A stretch of 64,000 nucleotides of DNA from Turritopsis dohrnii (GCA_027922465.2 BQMF02000602.1:152850-216849), one strand, 5' to 3'; positions 33,601 to 45,237 are shown, counted from the first letter of the stretch. Numbers and translations are program-made. Notes: generated by a model from the letters alone, not told the origin.

Positions 33601-34675
33601 AGAATGTCTTGAAATAATTTGCTGTACATGCTCCCTAATGGTTCAAAGCCAGTTAAAGGATCAGTTGCCTGGAGGGCTTTATCATCAACCTTCTGAAGAT
33701 GTCATTGATGAAACACGAAATTGTTTAAGGACGAATGTTATATCAGAACGAGATTTTGCACAATATGATAGGAAATTGAGCATGAAACCAACACTATCAA
33801 CAATAGCAGCTTGTGGAGTTATAATGTTCAGTAACAACAAAACCGGCAAATGGCTCGAAACAAAGACAACCGAAGAGTTAGAAAAAATTATATGCATTGC
33901 GAGAACAAACAGGTACAACTGGATAAAAAAGTACAGGCAAAGGAGAAGAGAAATTCTGCAATTCAAGATGGATCAAATGGACAGAAAGAAGTTGGAATCC
34001 GAAATAAATTACCAGAAATTAGTTGATGAGAAAGAATATCTTACTCAAAAAATATCGGATGTGGGCTACATTAATTCTGTTGCAAAGCTTGATGGGATAT
34101 GTTCCAGTTATCCACAACATAAATTGCTCAGTGTTTTGCAATGGCAAGTCAGTTATCGAAAGGTCGTTCTGGAACAAAAGGTTGCTGATAAGAGGCTTAT
34201 GCAAATGGGTGGAACTGTGAATGGCAAGTATCAAAAGTATGATGTAGATACTTTAAGGAGTAATCTGAAGCAACTCATTGATTATTTTTCGATGGATGCA
34301 GAAATTAGAGCGAAACAGGTACACTGTAATAAGATAAGATCAGAAACTGAGCGTAAGCAGTTGCTTGCTGAAAAGAAAGAAGAGCTGTTAGAAGACTCCA
34401 ATAAAAGTGGTAACAAAGGAGATAAAAGGAAGAAAAACAAAGTCCCTACGTTTTTTGGAAAAACGATATTACACAAAATGGTAGATAAAGGGAAAGAGAT
34501 TTGGTATCGAAGTGTTGTAACTGCTGTGTTAGATGATGATGAATATGACGAGGAATGTGACTTCACAGTTGAGTATGAAGGTTTTGATGATACCTACGAC
34601 GTGAAGGTTGTACAAGAGTGGAGATTAAATTGTATAGTCATCGAGAAGGCTTTTACTAAGAAACAGAAAATTTAG
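30610..34675 (+). CDS. Large transposase-like protein with coiled coils and Tudor-like tail
   Basis: Three phase-matched exons are visible: about 30610-30665 (ESFTKLFTFPLNNSFFDDG), 30899-30997 and 31080-34675; the first exon's own start was not found, so the 5' end is open. The last exon alone has 1,187 codons from an internal ATG at 31112. Numbered from that ATG: a globular N-terminus (1-200), coiled coils (about 245-405), then a block resembling an RNase-H-like transposase core: CLHIDGTKYNF (D492), FTLGLEDM, SLMTDRCVTN (D566) and HHVFCGLHVLHN (C/H motif at 612-615). A conserved third acid is not certain. A lysine-rich coiled stretch follows, and at about 1105-1170 a Tudor/chromo-like domain (FGKTILHKMV, WYRSVVTAVL, FTVEYEGFDDTYDV). 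Related proteins are, as I recall, frequent in cnidarian and sponge genomes. No terminal repeats were found. Confidence 0.75.
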
Positions 34676-34820
34676 AGGGATCAGTCTTAGCTTTGTAGGA
34701 TATTTTGTGAGGATTTAACCTGTACATGTGTTAAGAGGAAGGTAGGTATTTAAATCTAAAATCTGTTCATTAGAGGCTTTGAGATGAATAGATTAATGAA
34801 TATTAAAATGATTAAATGAT

Positions 34821-35590
34821 AACTGTGGATCCACTCAGCTTAGAGCAATATTAATGTCGAAAGAGGTTACCTAGTTGAGCCGTTAAGGTCGTCTTCTCGT
34901 ATGCTCCTAGGGCCTTCTTCGCAGGACCCTCATTGATTACGGAGGTTGTCCTGGATAAAAAGTAAATCTTAGCCTATGTTCAGCCATTTAACAGATTAGG
35001 CAGAGTAAAGCTAGCATATTTAATATGACAACTGTGGATCCACTCAGCTTATAGCAATATTAATGTCGAAAGAGGTTACCTAGTTGAGCCGTTAAGGTTG
35101 TCTTCACGTATGCTCCTAGGGCCTTCTTCGCAGGCCCCTCATTGATTACAGAGGTTGTCCTGGATAAAAAGTAAATCTTAACCTATTTTCAGCCATTTAA
35201 CAGATAAGGCTGTGTAAAGCTAGCATTTAAAGTGAGAACTGTGGATCCACTCAGCTTAGAGCAATATTAATGTCGAAAGAGGTTACCTAGTTGAGCCGTT
35301 AAGGTCGTCTTCACGTATGCTCCTAGGGCCTTCTTCGCAGGACCCTCATTGATTACAGAGGTCATTCTGGATAAAAAGTAAATCTTAACCTATTTTCAGC
35401 TGTTTAACAGATTAGGCTGAGTAATGCTAGTATTTAAAATGATAACTGTGGATCCACTCAGCTTAGATCAATATTAATGTCGAAAGAGGTTATCTAGTTG
35501 AGCGGTTAAGGTCATCTTACGAATGCTCCTAGGGCCTTCTTCGCAGGACCCTCATTGATTACGGAGGTCGTCCTGGATAAAACGTAAAGC
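34821..35590. repeat. Tandem repeat, about 208-bp period, four copies
   Basis: Units begin AACTGTGGATCCACTCAGCT at 34821, 35030, 35237 and 35444 (spacing 209, 207, 207). The first 140 bp of each unit is very well kept, including a possible stem GGGCC ... GGACCC and GCTCCTAGGGCC; the last 65 bp vary more. The fourth unit is cut short. It starts 145 bp after the large transposase-like gene. The uneven conservation looks more like a repeated functional unit or RNA-like module than a plain satellite, but no known RNA family was recognised. Confidence 0.85.
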
Positions 35591-35745
35591 AATGAATAAA
35601 TACTAATGCAAATGCCGGGTGGAAGGTGGGCACTAAATCTTAACTTTAACTGCTTTTTCTGTTTATTCTGAAATGTTTGATACGATCTTAGACTCAAATG
35701 GTATTCATTAAAAACAATTATGTCTTTTTATATTAAGTAAAAAAA

Positions 35746-36285
35746 ATGGGCAACAGACCGACGAAGTTGGAGGAGGTGGTGGCAGCCCAAAGTGCCATGT
35801 TGGCTGCAAAAAATGAGGAGGTTTGTCAGCTGAGAGATCAGCTGGCAAACATCCAACCTCAACCGGGACAGCAGCCGGTACAGCAGCCGGTACAGCAGCC
35901 AGAACAGCAGCCGGTACAGCAGCCGGTACAGCAGCCGGTACAGCAGCCGGTACAGCAGCCGGTACAGCAGCCGGTACAGCAGCTGGTACAGCAGCCGGTA
36001 CAGCAGCAGGCACATCAGCCTGTGTTTGGAAGTATGTTTATAATGTTTTTAAGTTTATGTTCTTTTGAGAAGTATTACGTTTTAATTTATCATTTGTGAT
36101 TTATGACATTTCAGATACATATGAAAACAGACCCTTTTTTGGGAAGTCTAGAGGTACTTGTTTACTTTGTTTAGACTCTTTTGTGTACACATAACAATAT
36201 CAACAAAGAAATTAAACTGTTATTATTTTGTTTAGGAAGGAAAAGAAGAAGAAGATATGAAGAACATTTTGTACCATATTATTAA
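35746..36285 (+). CDS. Small Q/P-repeat protein with basic tail, 3 exons, 124 aa
   Basis: Exons 35746-36031, 36115-36153 and 36236-36285, all GT-AG and in phase. The protein starts MGNRPTKLEEVVAAQSAMLA (short coiled coil), followed by about a dozen QQPV units and then a basic tail, SRGRKRRRRYEEHFVPYY. No signal peptide or membrane segment. The gene is supported by splice-site agreement and a sensible C-terminus; its function is not recognised. A basic patch and low complexity suggest a nuclear or nucleic-acid-binding protein (inference only). Confidence 0.6.
35864..36010 (+). repeat. 12-bp coding minisatellite (QQPV)
   Basis: About twelve copies of CAGCAGCCGGTA with a few substitutions (CCAGAA, CTGGTA). 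Inside exon 1 of the small gene; being a multiple of three, copy-number change keeps frame. Confidence 0.9.
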
Positions 36286-36308
36286 GTGACTCCATAAATA
36301 AGTCTTAA

Positions 36309-36620
36309 AGGGGAAGTCTACTTTTAAAATCGAAATTTAGTTTTTTGTACCATTTGGAAGACTTTCAAAAATGATGAAAGTCAAACGTGACATCACAACG
36401 TGCAAGGATAAATTGCTGACATACGAGAATGTAAATAGCTCAGCTTTTAGTGATGTCACGTTTCCATGGAGATCAAGTTTGGAGCAAAAACTTTAAACAG
36501 CAGTATCTCGTGAACGAAAAGTGATTTTTTGAAAATTTAAAAACTGACTTGTCATCATTTTTGAAAGTCTTCCAAATGGTACAAAAAAATAAATTCCGAT
36601 TTTAAAAGTAGACTTCCTCT
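36309..36620. mobile_element. MITE with long inverted repeats and TTAA target (312 bp)
   Basis: Flanked by TTAA on both sides (36305-36308 and 36621-36624). Inverted ends AGRGGAAGTCTACTTTTAAA extend for about 75 bp with few mismatches. A TTAA target fits piggyBac or Kolobok elements; no transposase is present, so it is non-autonomous. Confidence 0.9.
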
Positions 36621-36829
36621 TTAAATTTGTATAATAAATTATTGCTAATAAATGTGTCACTTAAGATGGTATGAAGTGTTCCTTCATATTTATATAAAAT
36701 ATAGTTAGTATAAGTTAGTATAAGTTAGTTTATAAGTTAGTATAAGTTAGTATAAGTATAAGTTGTACACACCTCTAACAATATAAAATATAATATATAT
36801 AATATATTGGATTCCCTGATGCGTCTTGT
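36621..36829. other. Short AT-rich spacer with TAAGTTAGTA repeats
   Basis: A run of TATAAGTTAG words at about 36700-36765. No gene. Confidence 0.6.
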
Positions 36830-38050
36830 TTGTCTTGTCTTGATTTTACCCCGTTTTTGGCTTTAATTTTACCCTGTTGCTAGGGAAAATTTAGGGTAAA
36901 TCTTGAAATTCACTAGTATATAAGCACCCACACCTCACATTTGCTTATTTCCTATCTAAACAGACTCAAAAGTTGATGATTGCCTAATTTCTTGTGTTGT
37001 AACTACTTGAAACGTGCATTTTGGCTTGATTTTACCACGTTGCTAGGGAAAATTTGGGGTAAATCTTGAAATTCACTTGTATATAAGCACCTACACCTCA
37101 CATTTGCTTATTTCCTATCTAAACAGACTCAAAAGTTGATGATTGCCTAATTTCTTGTATTGTAACTACTTGAAACGTGCATTTTGGCTTGATTTTACCC
37201 CGTTGCTAGGGAAAATTTGGGGTAAATCTTGAAATTCACTAGTATATAAGCACCCACACCTCACATTTGCTTATTTTCTATCTAAACAGACTCAAAAGTT
37301 GATGATTGCCTAATTTCTTGTGTTGTAACTACTTGAAACGTGCATTTTGGCTTGATTTTACCCTGTTGCTAGGGAAAATTTGGGGTAAATCTTGAAATTC
37401 ACTAGTATATAAGCACCCACACCTCACATTTGCTTATTTCCTATCTAAACAGACTCAAAAGTTGATGATTGCCTAATTTCTTGTGTTGTAACTACTTGAA
37501 ACGTGCATTTTGGCTTGATTTTACCCCGTTGCTAGGGAAAATTTGGGGTAAATCTTGAAATTCACTAGTATATAAGCACCCACACCTCACATTTGCTTAT
37601 TTCCTATCTAAACAGACTCAAAAGTTGATGATTGCCTAATTTCTTGTGTTGTAACTACTTGAAACGTGCATTTTGGCTTGATTTTACCCCGTTGCTAGGG
37701 AAAATTTGGGGTAAATCTTGAAATTCACTAGTATATAAGCACCCACACCTCACATTTGCTTATTTCCTATCTAAACAGACTCAAAAGTTGATGATTGCCT
37801 AATTTCTTGTGTTGTAACTACTTGAAACGTGCATTTTGGCTTGATTTTACCCCGCTGCTAGGGTAAATTTGGGGTAAATCTTGAAATTCACTAGTATATA
37901 AGCACCCACACCTCACATTTGCTTATTTCCTATCTAAACAGACTCAAAAGTTGATGATTGCCTAATTTCTTGTGTTGTAACTTCTTGAAACGTGCATTTT
38001 GGCTTGATTTTACCCTGTTGCTAGGGAAAATTTGGGGTAAATCTTGAAGT
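36830..38050 (+). repeat. Tandem repeat, 163-bp period, about 8 copies, each with a TATA-like motif
   Basis: The word TTGCTAGGGAAAATTT recurs at about 36877, 37040, 37203, 37366, 37529, 37692, (37855 with a change) and 38018, a constant 163 bp. Units are over about 95 percent alike by eye. Each has AGTATATAAGCACC followed by ACAGACTCAAAAGTTGATGATTGCC and, near the end, GTGCATTTTGGC. A TATA-like box at fixed distance from an Sm-site-like ATTTTGG would suit a small repeated transcription unit, but no known snRNA, spliced-leader or snoRNA was recognised. Confidence 0.9.
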
Positions 38051-39129
38051 AATACGTAATTTGGTTCCTTAAGCTTTATGCTTCTTTGCTCCACCTAAGT
38101 TTTAAGTAGTAAATTATAGTTTTTTGGACATTTTGTCTGTTAATTCTTGTTTTAACCCTCCTTTATGTGTTGTTGCCATGGGGGAGATCCCTGTTGCTAT
38201 GGATAGTATTCATTGAAAACAAATATTGTTTTTTGTAGTATATGGTTATTCAAATGTACCCTGAAAATATTAAGTCCAAATTATGAAGTGTTAAAAAGTT
38301 ATGACAATATTCTTTAATCCTTATTTTCATTAAAAAATCAAATTTTTTGGTGCCATTAGACATTTTATTACAGTTGAAAAATATAGGGAAAATTTCTAAC
38401 AAAATGTCAAGAAATGCCCCAAATTTCCAAAACTAAATTTCCTATAACTTTGGAACGGTTTATCGTTGAGAGGTGTATGACCCCTCATTTTTTTTCTCTT
38501 GAAAAGATCTATCCAATGAGCATAGTTTCATAGCTTTTTGAAAAATTTGATTTTTTAGCCTGGAAATGCTAACAAAGGGTAGTTTACATAAATCATCAAG
38601 AAATTCGCTGCAACCAGAATACGATTTTTGAACGTAAAAAACACTATTTTTTGTGCAAATTATTTGCTTATTATTCGAAAATCCGCCTTAAAATAATGAA
38701 CTGTTATTAATAGAACTGAGGGTTACAGTGTGCTGATGTCAGCAGTGGGAATCTCTCGTTCGTACAATAAGAAATGGGTCTGGAAGGAGCAGCTGACTTA
38801 TATCAAAATGGCAAACAAGCGAAGTAAACAAATTATTATAGAGGATCAGTTTTTCACGACCTTTATAACAGTTCATTATCTTTAAAACTAAATTTTAGTG
38901 AATGTTTTTTTTTACATATGAAGTAACTAAGAAAAGAATTAGAACTAAGTTTCCTCGTGTTTCTACATTTGGTTTCCCGATAAATCAAAAGAACGTTCCC
39001 AACTGATTCACTTTCAATTCAGTATGTGTTCTAACACATTCTAACATAAATATATAATAGCTAACATAAAAAATCTATTAAGGCCTATTAAGTAGCAACA
39101 AAAAAAGAAGAAAAAGATTTTGTTCGAAT
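38051..39129. other. Gene-poor spacer
   Basis: No gene seen. AT-rich unique sequence. Confidence 0.4.
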
Positions 39130-39920
39130 TCAGGATTTCAGCATTTCCTCAGCCTCTGACACCCATTGACGCCATTCTGACCCATGTCCATGAAGAACTT
39201 TTTCATGAAACTTCTTACGTAAAGCTAACACTAAAAACTTCAACGATGAAACATCTTTGCCATTCATAAAAGACGTGGCTCCTTGATTTCTCGTAAGTCA
39301 TTCTCTTATTTCCATTTCTGTAAAGGTTTTGGTTGAAGATGCATTCTCATTATCTTCTCGTGTTATTAAGTCCTTGCATGCAACAGTCAGAGCTAAATAA
39401 ATAGACCTCTTCTGGTTACGAATCCGAACCAAGTCGTAAGATTTCTTCATCTCGTATTTGTCTAGACAAGATCTCGCTACCTGAAATGATAAAATTCTGA
39501 AAACCGTTAGGACATCTGCCATTTGAAGTCATGAAATACAAAATGCTAAATATTCCATGCGTCTCACCTTACAAGGAACTGTCTTAGAAACATTAGGTTC
39601 GTCCAGTATTTCATCATCTGACGACTCAGAAGATTCTGCGTGACTGTCACTCCAAGAATCATCACTGTTATAATCGTTCTCATCAATAGATTCTATAGAA
39701 CACAGTTTCTGATAAAAAAAATAAATAATAATAATACAAACAAAAATGAAAAAAGAAAAATAAAGAAACTTATTCAGCGCATCTTTTACCCGTCCTATTC
39801 GTGGAAACGCATAATTTAAAACTTCCATGTATCTAATTTCAGTTTGCCCGGCTAACATACCTCTCCTTTCTGTATCCTTTTTGGATAGCTTTTATGCACT
39901 TGGTCTTCATCGTTAGGCTG
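39130..39920 (-). pseudogene. C-terminal exons of the recombinase gene
   Basis: Exons (phase 0 throughout): about 39917-39861 (PNDEDQVHKSYPKRIQKGE), about 39708-39570 (SIDENDYNSDDSWSDSHAES and SSDDEILDEPNVSKTV, acidic), and 39480-39130 (VARSCLDKYEMKKSYDLVRI, KRSIYLALTVACKDLITRED, a TGA at 39298, then VLALRKKFHEKVLHGHGSEW to the final TGA). Acid-rich then helical text suggests a protein-interaction tail. No family recognised. Confidence 0.55.
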
Positions 39921-39941
39921 AAATGTAATGAAGCAGGAGAA

Positions 39942-40824
39942 TTATTGTTTGTAATAGCGCCCATGGATTAATTTTAGACAATTGTTAACCTCTAAATTCC
40001 TTTTCTTAGATACACCCTTTGCACCATAAAATCCTGAAGGTGATTTTTCCACATCAATTTCTTGCAAAACCTCAACAAATGTTGACATTTCCTTTGCATC
40101 TAGTTTGTCAGTTTTACTGACCCATGCCAAGACTTCATCTTTAGAAGGGAGCCTTTTTCTACTGGTAACAATTGCATCTGTCAAACCTTTTAATTCTTCC
40201 CTTTTCAAGGACCTTTTCTCGCCACCCACTTCAAATGTATCACCCATCATCATGGCGAGTTTCAGTGCTTCACGATGGTTGGAATAGAGATTGTAATGTA
40301 TGTTAGTGGTGTCTTCTTTATTCTTCATAAAATATTAGGCAAAGTAGCCGCTATCTATGCCTTCAGCTTTGCAACCAAACGTGGCACAAGCAATTCTAAT
40401 ACGTGTAGGGCAAACTCTTCCATAATCTTTTCTATCAAAAACTTTGGCTAATCTAAATGATGACGAGATTGCACTTCCAATGGCGCCATGTGTCATTTGT
40501 GCAGCGTTATGAGAAATAAATAAATATTCGCCGTTTAAAGGGTTTAGATAAGCCCTTAAGCAGTCCTTGTAAATACACAAATGGTCAAAAAGGATATTTG
40601 GCATCACAATGACTTTCTCACCATAAATGGTAGAAGTCTTGTATTGGGAATTGACCATTGACATATACCCAGGGTATCCATCAGCAGATGTTGCTTCTTC
40701 TACATCTTGTACTCTTAGCTCTATGATATTCGAAGCACGTAGCCCATTCATGATACACAAGTTTACTATAATGTAATCTCGCACTTGCTGACAAAATCGA
40801 GTCGTAAAGTGACCTTTTTGTCGC
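39942..40824 (-). pseudogene. Tyrosine recombinase catalytic domain (Crypton-like)
   Basis: Minus-strand sequence from RQKGHFTTRFCQQVRDYIIV. Tyrosine-recombinase motifs: NGLRASNIIELRVQDV with the first catalytic arginine; GEYLFISHNAAQMTHG; CPTRIRIACATFG with the second arginine region (the usual HxxR is CPTR..R); and after a TAA at about 40334-40336, IHYNLYSNHREALKLAMMMG, where the nucleophile tyrosine is expected. Such enzymes cut and rejoin DNA through a 3'-phosphotyrosine. The strongest similarity is to metazoan Crypton-type recombinases. A serine/lysine-rich tail follows to the GTTAAC donor near 39985. Confidence 0.72.
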
Positions 40825-41999
40825 CTGCTTACATTAAGAACCAAAAATTTCGGCGGGACAAAATTTCGGCGAAAATTGTCGCCGAAAATTTGTCCGCCGA
40901 AATTAGGGGCCTCGCCGAAAATATTTCCCGCCGAAATTTTTGAATTTTATCTTTTTGTTATATTTGGAGTTTTAAGCTGTATATGAAGGTCGATGAAATG
41001 CTTTTTTTTGGTCGATTTGTTCCTTTCAGCAATCAATATTACTTTTAAACCTAATATCATGTAGCAATTTGCATTGTTGAGAGTGGATTTGTGTCGTTGT
41101 GACTCTTCAAGCCAAGCCGCCTTTCGTTTTTTAATTTAGGAACAACAGATTGTTGCATACCTTAAGGAAAGAAATAGTTTGCGAAAGTAATTTTTGCGGA
41201 ATATATTTTTGCGCATGACGACAACCTCAAACGATTGCCGATGCAAGAAATTTAGTAAAATCAAAAGTCGGGAAACACTTAATTTAGTACCTATTAAGGT
41301 CAATGTAACGCATGCAACTGAGTATATTACTCAGTCTAGGTCTATTTCCCATGAAGGAAAAAGCAAAAAAAAAAACAAAGAAAAACTGTCATACCTCCAC
41401 CACCGACATAAGATCGTTTCTCAAAGTAAAAGCAACAGTACAAAGCATGTTGCAAGTGCTGATGCTGCTTGTATTGTTTTTGACGAAGAGTGACAAATAA
41501 ATCCGTAGATATTCAATAACCTCGACATCTTTCCTTTTCCAACCCCCTGTTTCATTTTCCAAACGTTATGTATGACTTTCATTATATGCAAAGTCAAGTG
41601 AAAAGTCAGTTCTTTACGGGTGAAAAATTTCGAAAGTTTTGTGGAGTAAAATTTTTGCGAATGGAAAATTTTGCGGAATTTATTTTTGCGGATGACCAAT
41701 AATCATTCATTTTTGCGGAAGTTTCGCAAAAAAAAAAATTTCCGTAAAAATTTCTTCCGCAATTTCTTCCGCAAACAATTCTTCCTTTAAAGTAGAAGAT
41801 GAAATATTTTCTTAAACCCAATTTTTTGCATTTCCCTGTCGATAAAATGCTTAAAATTGGGATATTCCGAAATTAAGTTATAAATGAAATCTTGCCGAAA
41901 TTTTTTCCGCCGAAGTGACCAAAATCTCGCCGAAATTATTTCCGCCGAAGTATTTCCGCCGAAAAAAAAGTAGCCGAAATTTTTGGTTCTTAATGTAAC
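40825..41999 (-). other. Intron made almost entirely of an inverted-repeat element
   Basis: The element 40829-41998 has inverted ends TTACATTAAGAACCAAAAAT followed by TTCGGC/GCCGAA motifs. On the minus strand the intron reads G + element + GCAG: donor GTTACA at 41999, acceptor GCAG ending at 40825. Removing it joins IKK to RQKGHFTTRF in frame, whereas leaving or precisely excising only the element would put the recombinase out of frame. So the element's end supplies the donor T and nearly the whole intron body. Inside is a second, inner pair of GTTTGCGGAA-like inverted ends (about 41178 and 41777). No typical target duplication is visible. Confidence 0.7.
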
Positions 42000-43093
42000 T
42001 TTTTAATCAATGACTGAATGAAGTGAGAACGTCCGTATTTAATCATGTGTGATGGTGTCATTAATCTTTTCTTCTTTATTTGCCGTAAATAAGTCTTTCT
42101 TTGGGCAATAGGATTTGTCAAATCATTATTCCATCCATCAATATACTCCATCAGTTTTGTCATTTCCGAGCGATTCATTCCTCCATAAACGTTTCTTCTT
42201 CTTAAAAAACGAATGAATGCTCTGAGCGCAGTAAATCGAACGCGTAATGTTGAAGCTTGGAAATCCTGGGTGCCAACCTTTGCGAAAGTACAACTGTGGT
42301 ATTTATCTTCAATCAGTAAGCAATTACTAAATGCAGACTTTGGCAACACTTTAGTTGTATCATCAACCATTTTCCAGATATACTCCACGTGCTGTCGGTA
42401 CCTTCTTGCTTTTACCTGACCTTTTGTCTTTTCCAACTCCACACAAAAAGCATCAAGAACAGATTCACTTGTGACATAACAAATCAAGAAATCATCTTGG
42501 GAAATTCCCCATTCATCTCTCTGAGCGCCATTATTCTCGATGCACCATCTGGGATGTATGTGGCTGCATCACCTTCATAACTAACTTCATGATGAACTGA
42601 ATTTTCACGGGTGCAACTCGATGCCCTATTATCTCCGCACCAGTACTTTTCACGCATTTTTCCTAGTGTTTCACGTATTGTCTTACTATCGTATTTGTGG
42701 TACTTCTTAAGATGTGTGCCTAATCGGCTGTGCCATACCGAGCATTCTTCACACGGAAGTGGTTTACTTACACCATGCTTTTCCTTTTGTGCCCAAGCAT
42801 ACATCACGCGGATTTCTGATTCTTTTAATCTAGCTTCTTTTTCCTGGATTTTATGAATCAGAACAAGGTGCTGATGCAATCTAGTGTATACTTGGTTACA
42901 AACTGGACATTTTATGTCATACGCTTTCTTATCCAGATTTTTCCCTGTAAACCTTTCCTTAATCGTTCCCACATCTCCAACGTACTGCTTCAGACAGTTC
43001 TAAATCTTTCTCTCCTTCCTTTCTTTTTTTCTTTTAGCCATCAATTTTTTCCTTTTTGTGACAATAGAACTTCTGTCAAATTTTCTTTTTCCA
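42000..43093 (-). pseudogene. Finger region and recombinase N-terminal domain
   Basis: Exon opening with a very basic stretch (AGKRKFDRSSIVTKRKK), a TAG near 43001, then two Cys/His motifs: IKCPVCNQVYTRLHQHLVLI with H further on, and LPCEECSVWHSRLGTHLKKY, likely zinc fingers for DNA binding. A one-base frameshift near 42497 leads to the recombinase N-terminal helical domain (SESVLDAFCVELEKTKGQV, RFTALRAFIRFLRRRNVYGG). The exon ends at 42000 next to the 1.17-kb inverted-repeat element. Confidence 0.7.
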
Positions 43094-43523
43094 GCCTGAA
43101 CAAATAGAAGATTAAAATAATCTATTAACCATGTCAATAATAAAAATTAAGAGTGTCGAAATCTTAAAGCAAGCAAAAAGTGGCAAATCTAACTTTCTTT
43201 CTCGTGTTTACATTATCTGTTCCCTCATTTTCCATGATCTCGCTATCTGAGGAATACTTGCTTTGGTACTCCCGTTCGGCAGCTCGCTCGGCTCTTCTGA
43301 TTCGCTCTTGTAAAACTTCCATTTCCTTTTTCAAAAATTCAATTTCATTTGATGCTAAAACAAAAAAAAAACTGTGGAAATAAAAAAGAAACAAAAACAA
43401 ATGAAAATAGAACAAATAAATATAAAATATGAAAATGACATACATTTGTTTTTCTGCTGGGAATCAAGAACCTCAGATGATGAATCTACATTAAAACCAA
43501 TTAAAGATTTAACGAATTCTTAA

Positions 43524-43635
43524 TAATCAGAAAGGCCTGAATTTTGGTTGTATATTTCTGAAGATGGTAGAAGTTTTCTGAAAAAGGTTCTTTCATATTG
43601 GTTGTATATGTCTGCAGTGTCATGGTTATTACGAA
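43524..43635. repeat. Second copy of the 29332-29467 repeat
   Basis: AATAATCAGAAAGGCCTGAA ... GTTGTATATGTCTGCAGTG matches 29347-29460 with a few changes. It sits in an intron of the SET/recombinase gene. Confidence 0.8.
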
Positions 43636-44495
43636 TGCATTCCGAGAGTTGAAAATGACCATTTGCAAAAGTTTATCTGGTGAAATATTTTAAATTTTTT
43701 TCTGATTTTTCCGCTTTCAAATTTCTCATTGTTTTTCTTCATTTATAAAATAAATTAACTGTTAAAAAATAGGGCTTTTCAGCAGGCTTATCTGTATCTG
43801 TGGTCCTACTTTTTCGTTAGTCAAAAAAGAGTACAATAAGCACCAATGTCGTTTATGTTTCTTGAAAATACAATTAGCACCTATATTAACTTTAAGTCAA
43901 AGTTCATGGGCTTATCTACAGGGGTCGAGATTGGGGGTGGTGGATAAATACAGCATTACTGAAAGACATTATTACCAAATAAATCATCCGAACAACTGCC
44001 ATCAGCGACACTGCCTAAGCCTGTATATGGAAAGGTTAGAAATACTAAAATCATGCATTAATGCACAATATTAACATAATAAATAAATAAACACTACCAA
44101 GGTTTTCATCTGCAGCATTTCTGGATGCTATTTTTGCCCAAACTTCTTTGGCTGTTACTGCTTTACCAGTCCGTTGATCTTAAATGAAGCAAAGTGGAAA
44201 AAAATCTGTGAAACATAATCTTTGACAGAATAAAAAAACAGACAGCACACAATAAAATACATCTATTATGGTAAAACCAAATTAAACATACTTTTGCTAT
44301 ACAATTTACAATTTATTTACGGAATCTTTCTTTTTCTAAAAACATTATTTATCATTTCAGAATCACCCCCTTCCTGTAATTTGAGTGCATGCCAGATATA
44401 TGACTTATGTTGAAGGCTGGGCATGTGTAGGGAATTCTGTTTATACAAACTAATAACAATGAAGGTAAAACAAATGCAAAGGTTAGCAATAGGTA

Positions 44496-44842
44496 CTCTC
44501 GTGTGCCAAATAAACGGAGGGGTCAAAATGTGAAAAACATCGATTTTCAATGAAATCAGAAGATTTGTGTTCTTAACGTGTTAATGTTACTAATACATGG
44601 AACTATGTTTTATATACAAAAAAGTGATAGGGAAACATAACTTCAGTACAAGGAAATAAGTGTTAAGAAAAGTATAAGAAAATGAGTTACTAGTAAACAC
44701 AAAAACATCAGTTACTCACATGTCAATCGGTGAAAATAAATAAACGGGGGGGGGGGGGGGGGGTCTCAATAAGGTCCGGGGGAGTTGGAAAAAAATCGAA
44801 AAATTAACAAGCGGGGGGGCCCGTTTATTTGGCACACGAGAG
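44496..44842. mobile_element. MITE with TA target and poly-G run (347 bp)
   Basis: Inverted ends CTCTCGTGTGCCAAATAAAC, flanked by TA on both sides (44494-44495 and 44843-44844), the target of Tc1/mariner elements. It lies in an intron of the SET/recombinase gene. It contains an 18-base G run (44746-44763) and a second G-rich tract near 44811, which make this stretch prone to assembly error. Confidence 0.85.
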
Positions 44843-45237
44843 TAACACATAAATAACATTCCACATAATGGTGGACTTATATAGAAACTCCTAGATTTCT
44901 TACAAGAAACATGTGTAACAACACTTGTATTTCTCAAAACAAACCACACACTTGTTAGTTCTTGTTCTTCCTCATCTGATGTTGGTGAAAAGACTTCAAC
45001 ATCACTTTTATGAATAACTTCACTTATAGATACCAACCAAATCAAATTTGTGTTATCTAAATCAGCATAACATCAATGGCAATTGGACATGGTTTCCATA
45101 GATATAAATTAAATACCATCAGTGTCTTCATCTGTCACAGATTCATCACCTCTACCGATATAAAAAAAAAAGGTTGATGAAAAGGAAGGTTGATATCAAG
45201 ATTCAAACAATAGATATCAATGCTTCCAACTAACACT

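Noticed and set aside
35708..36068. Alternative frames through the QQPV repeat (PAAVPAAV and GTAAGTAA peptides)
   Set aside because: They are shadows of the 12-bp repeat; only the QQPV frame joins correctly to the two downstream exons.
36830..38050. Box C/D snoRNA or spliced-leader RNA genes in the 163-bp units
   Set aside because: A TGATGA and an ATTTTGG word are present, but no D box, terminal stem or leader/donor arrangement could be shown, so no RNA gene is called.
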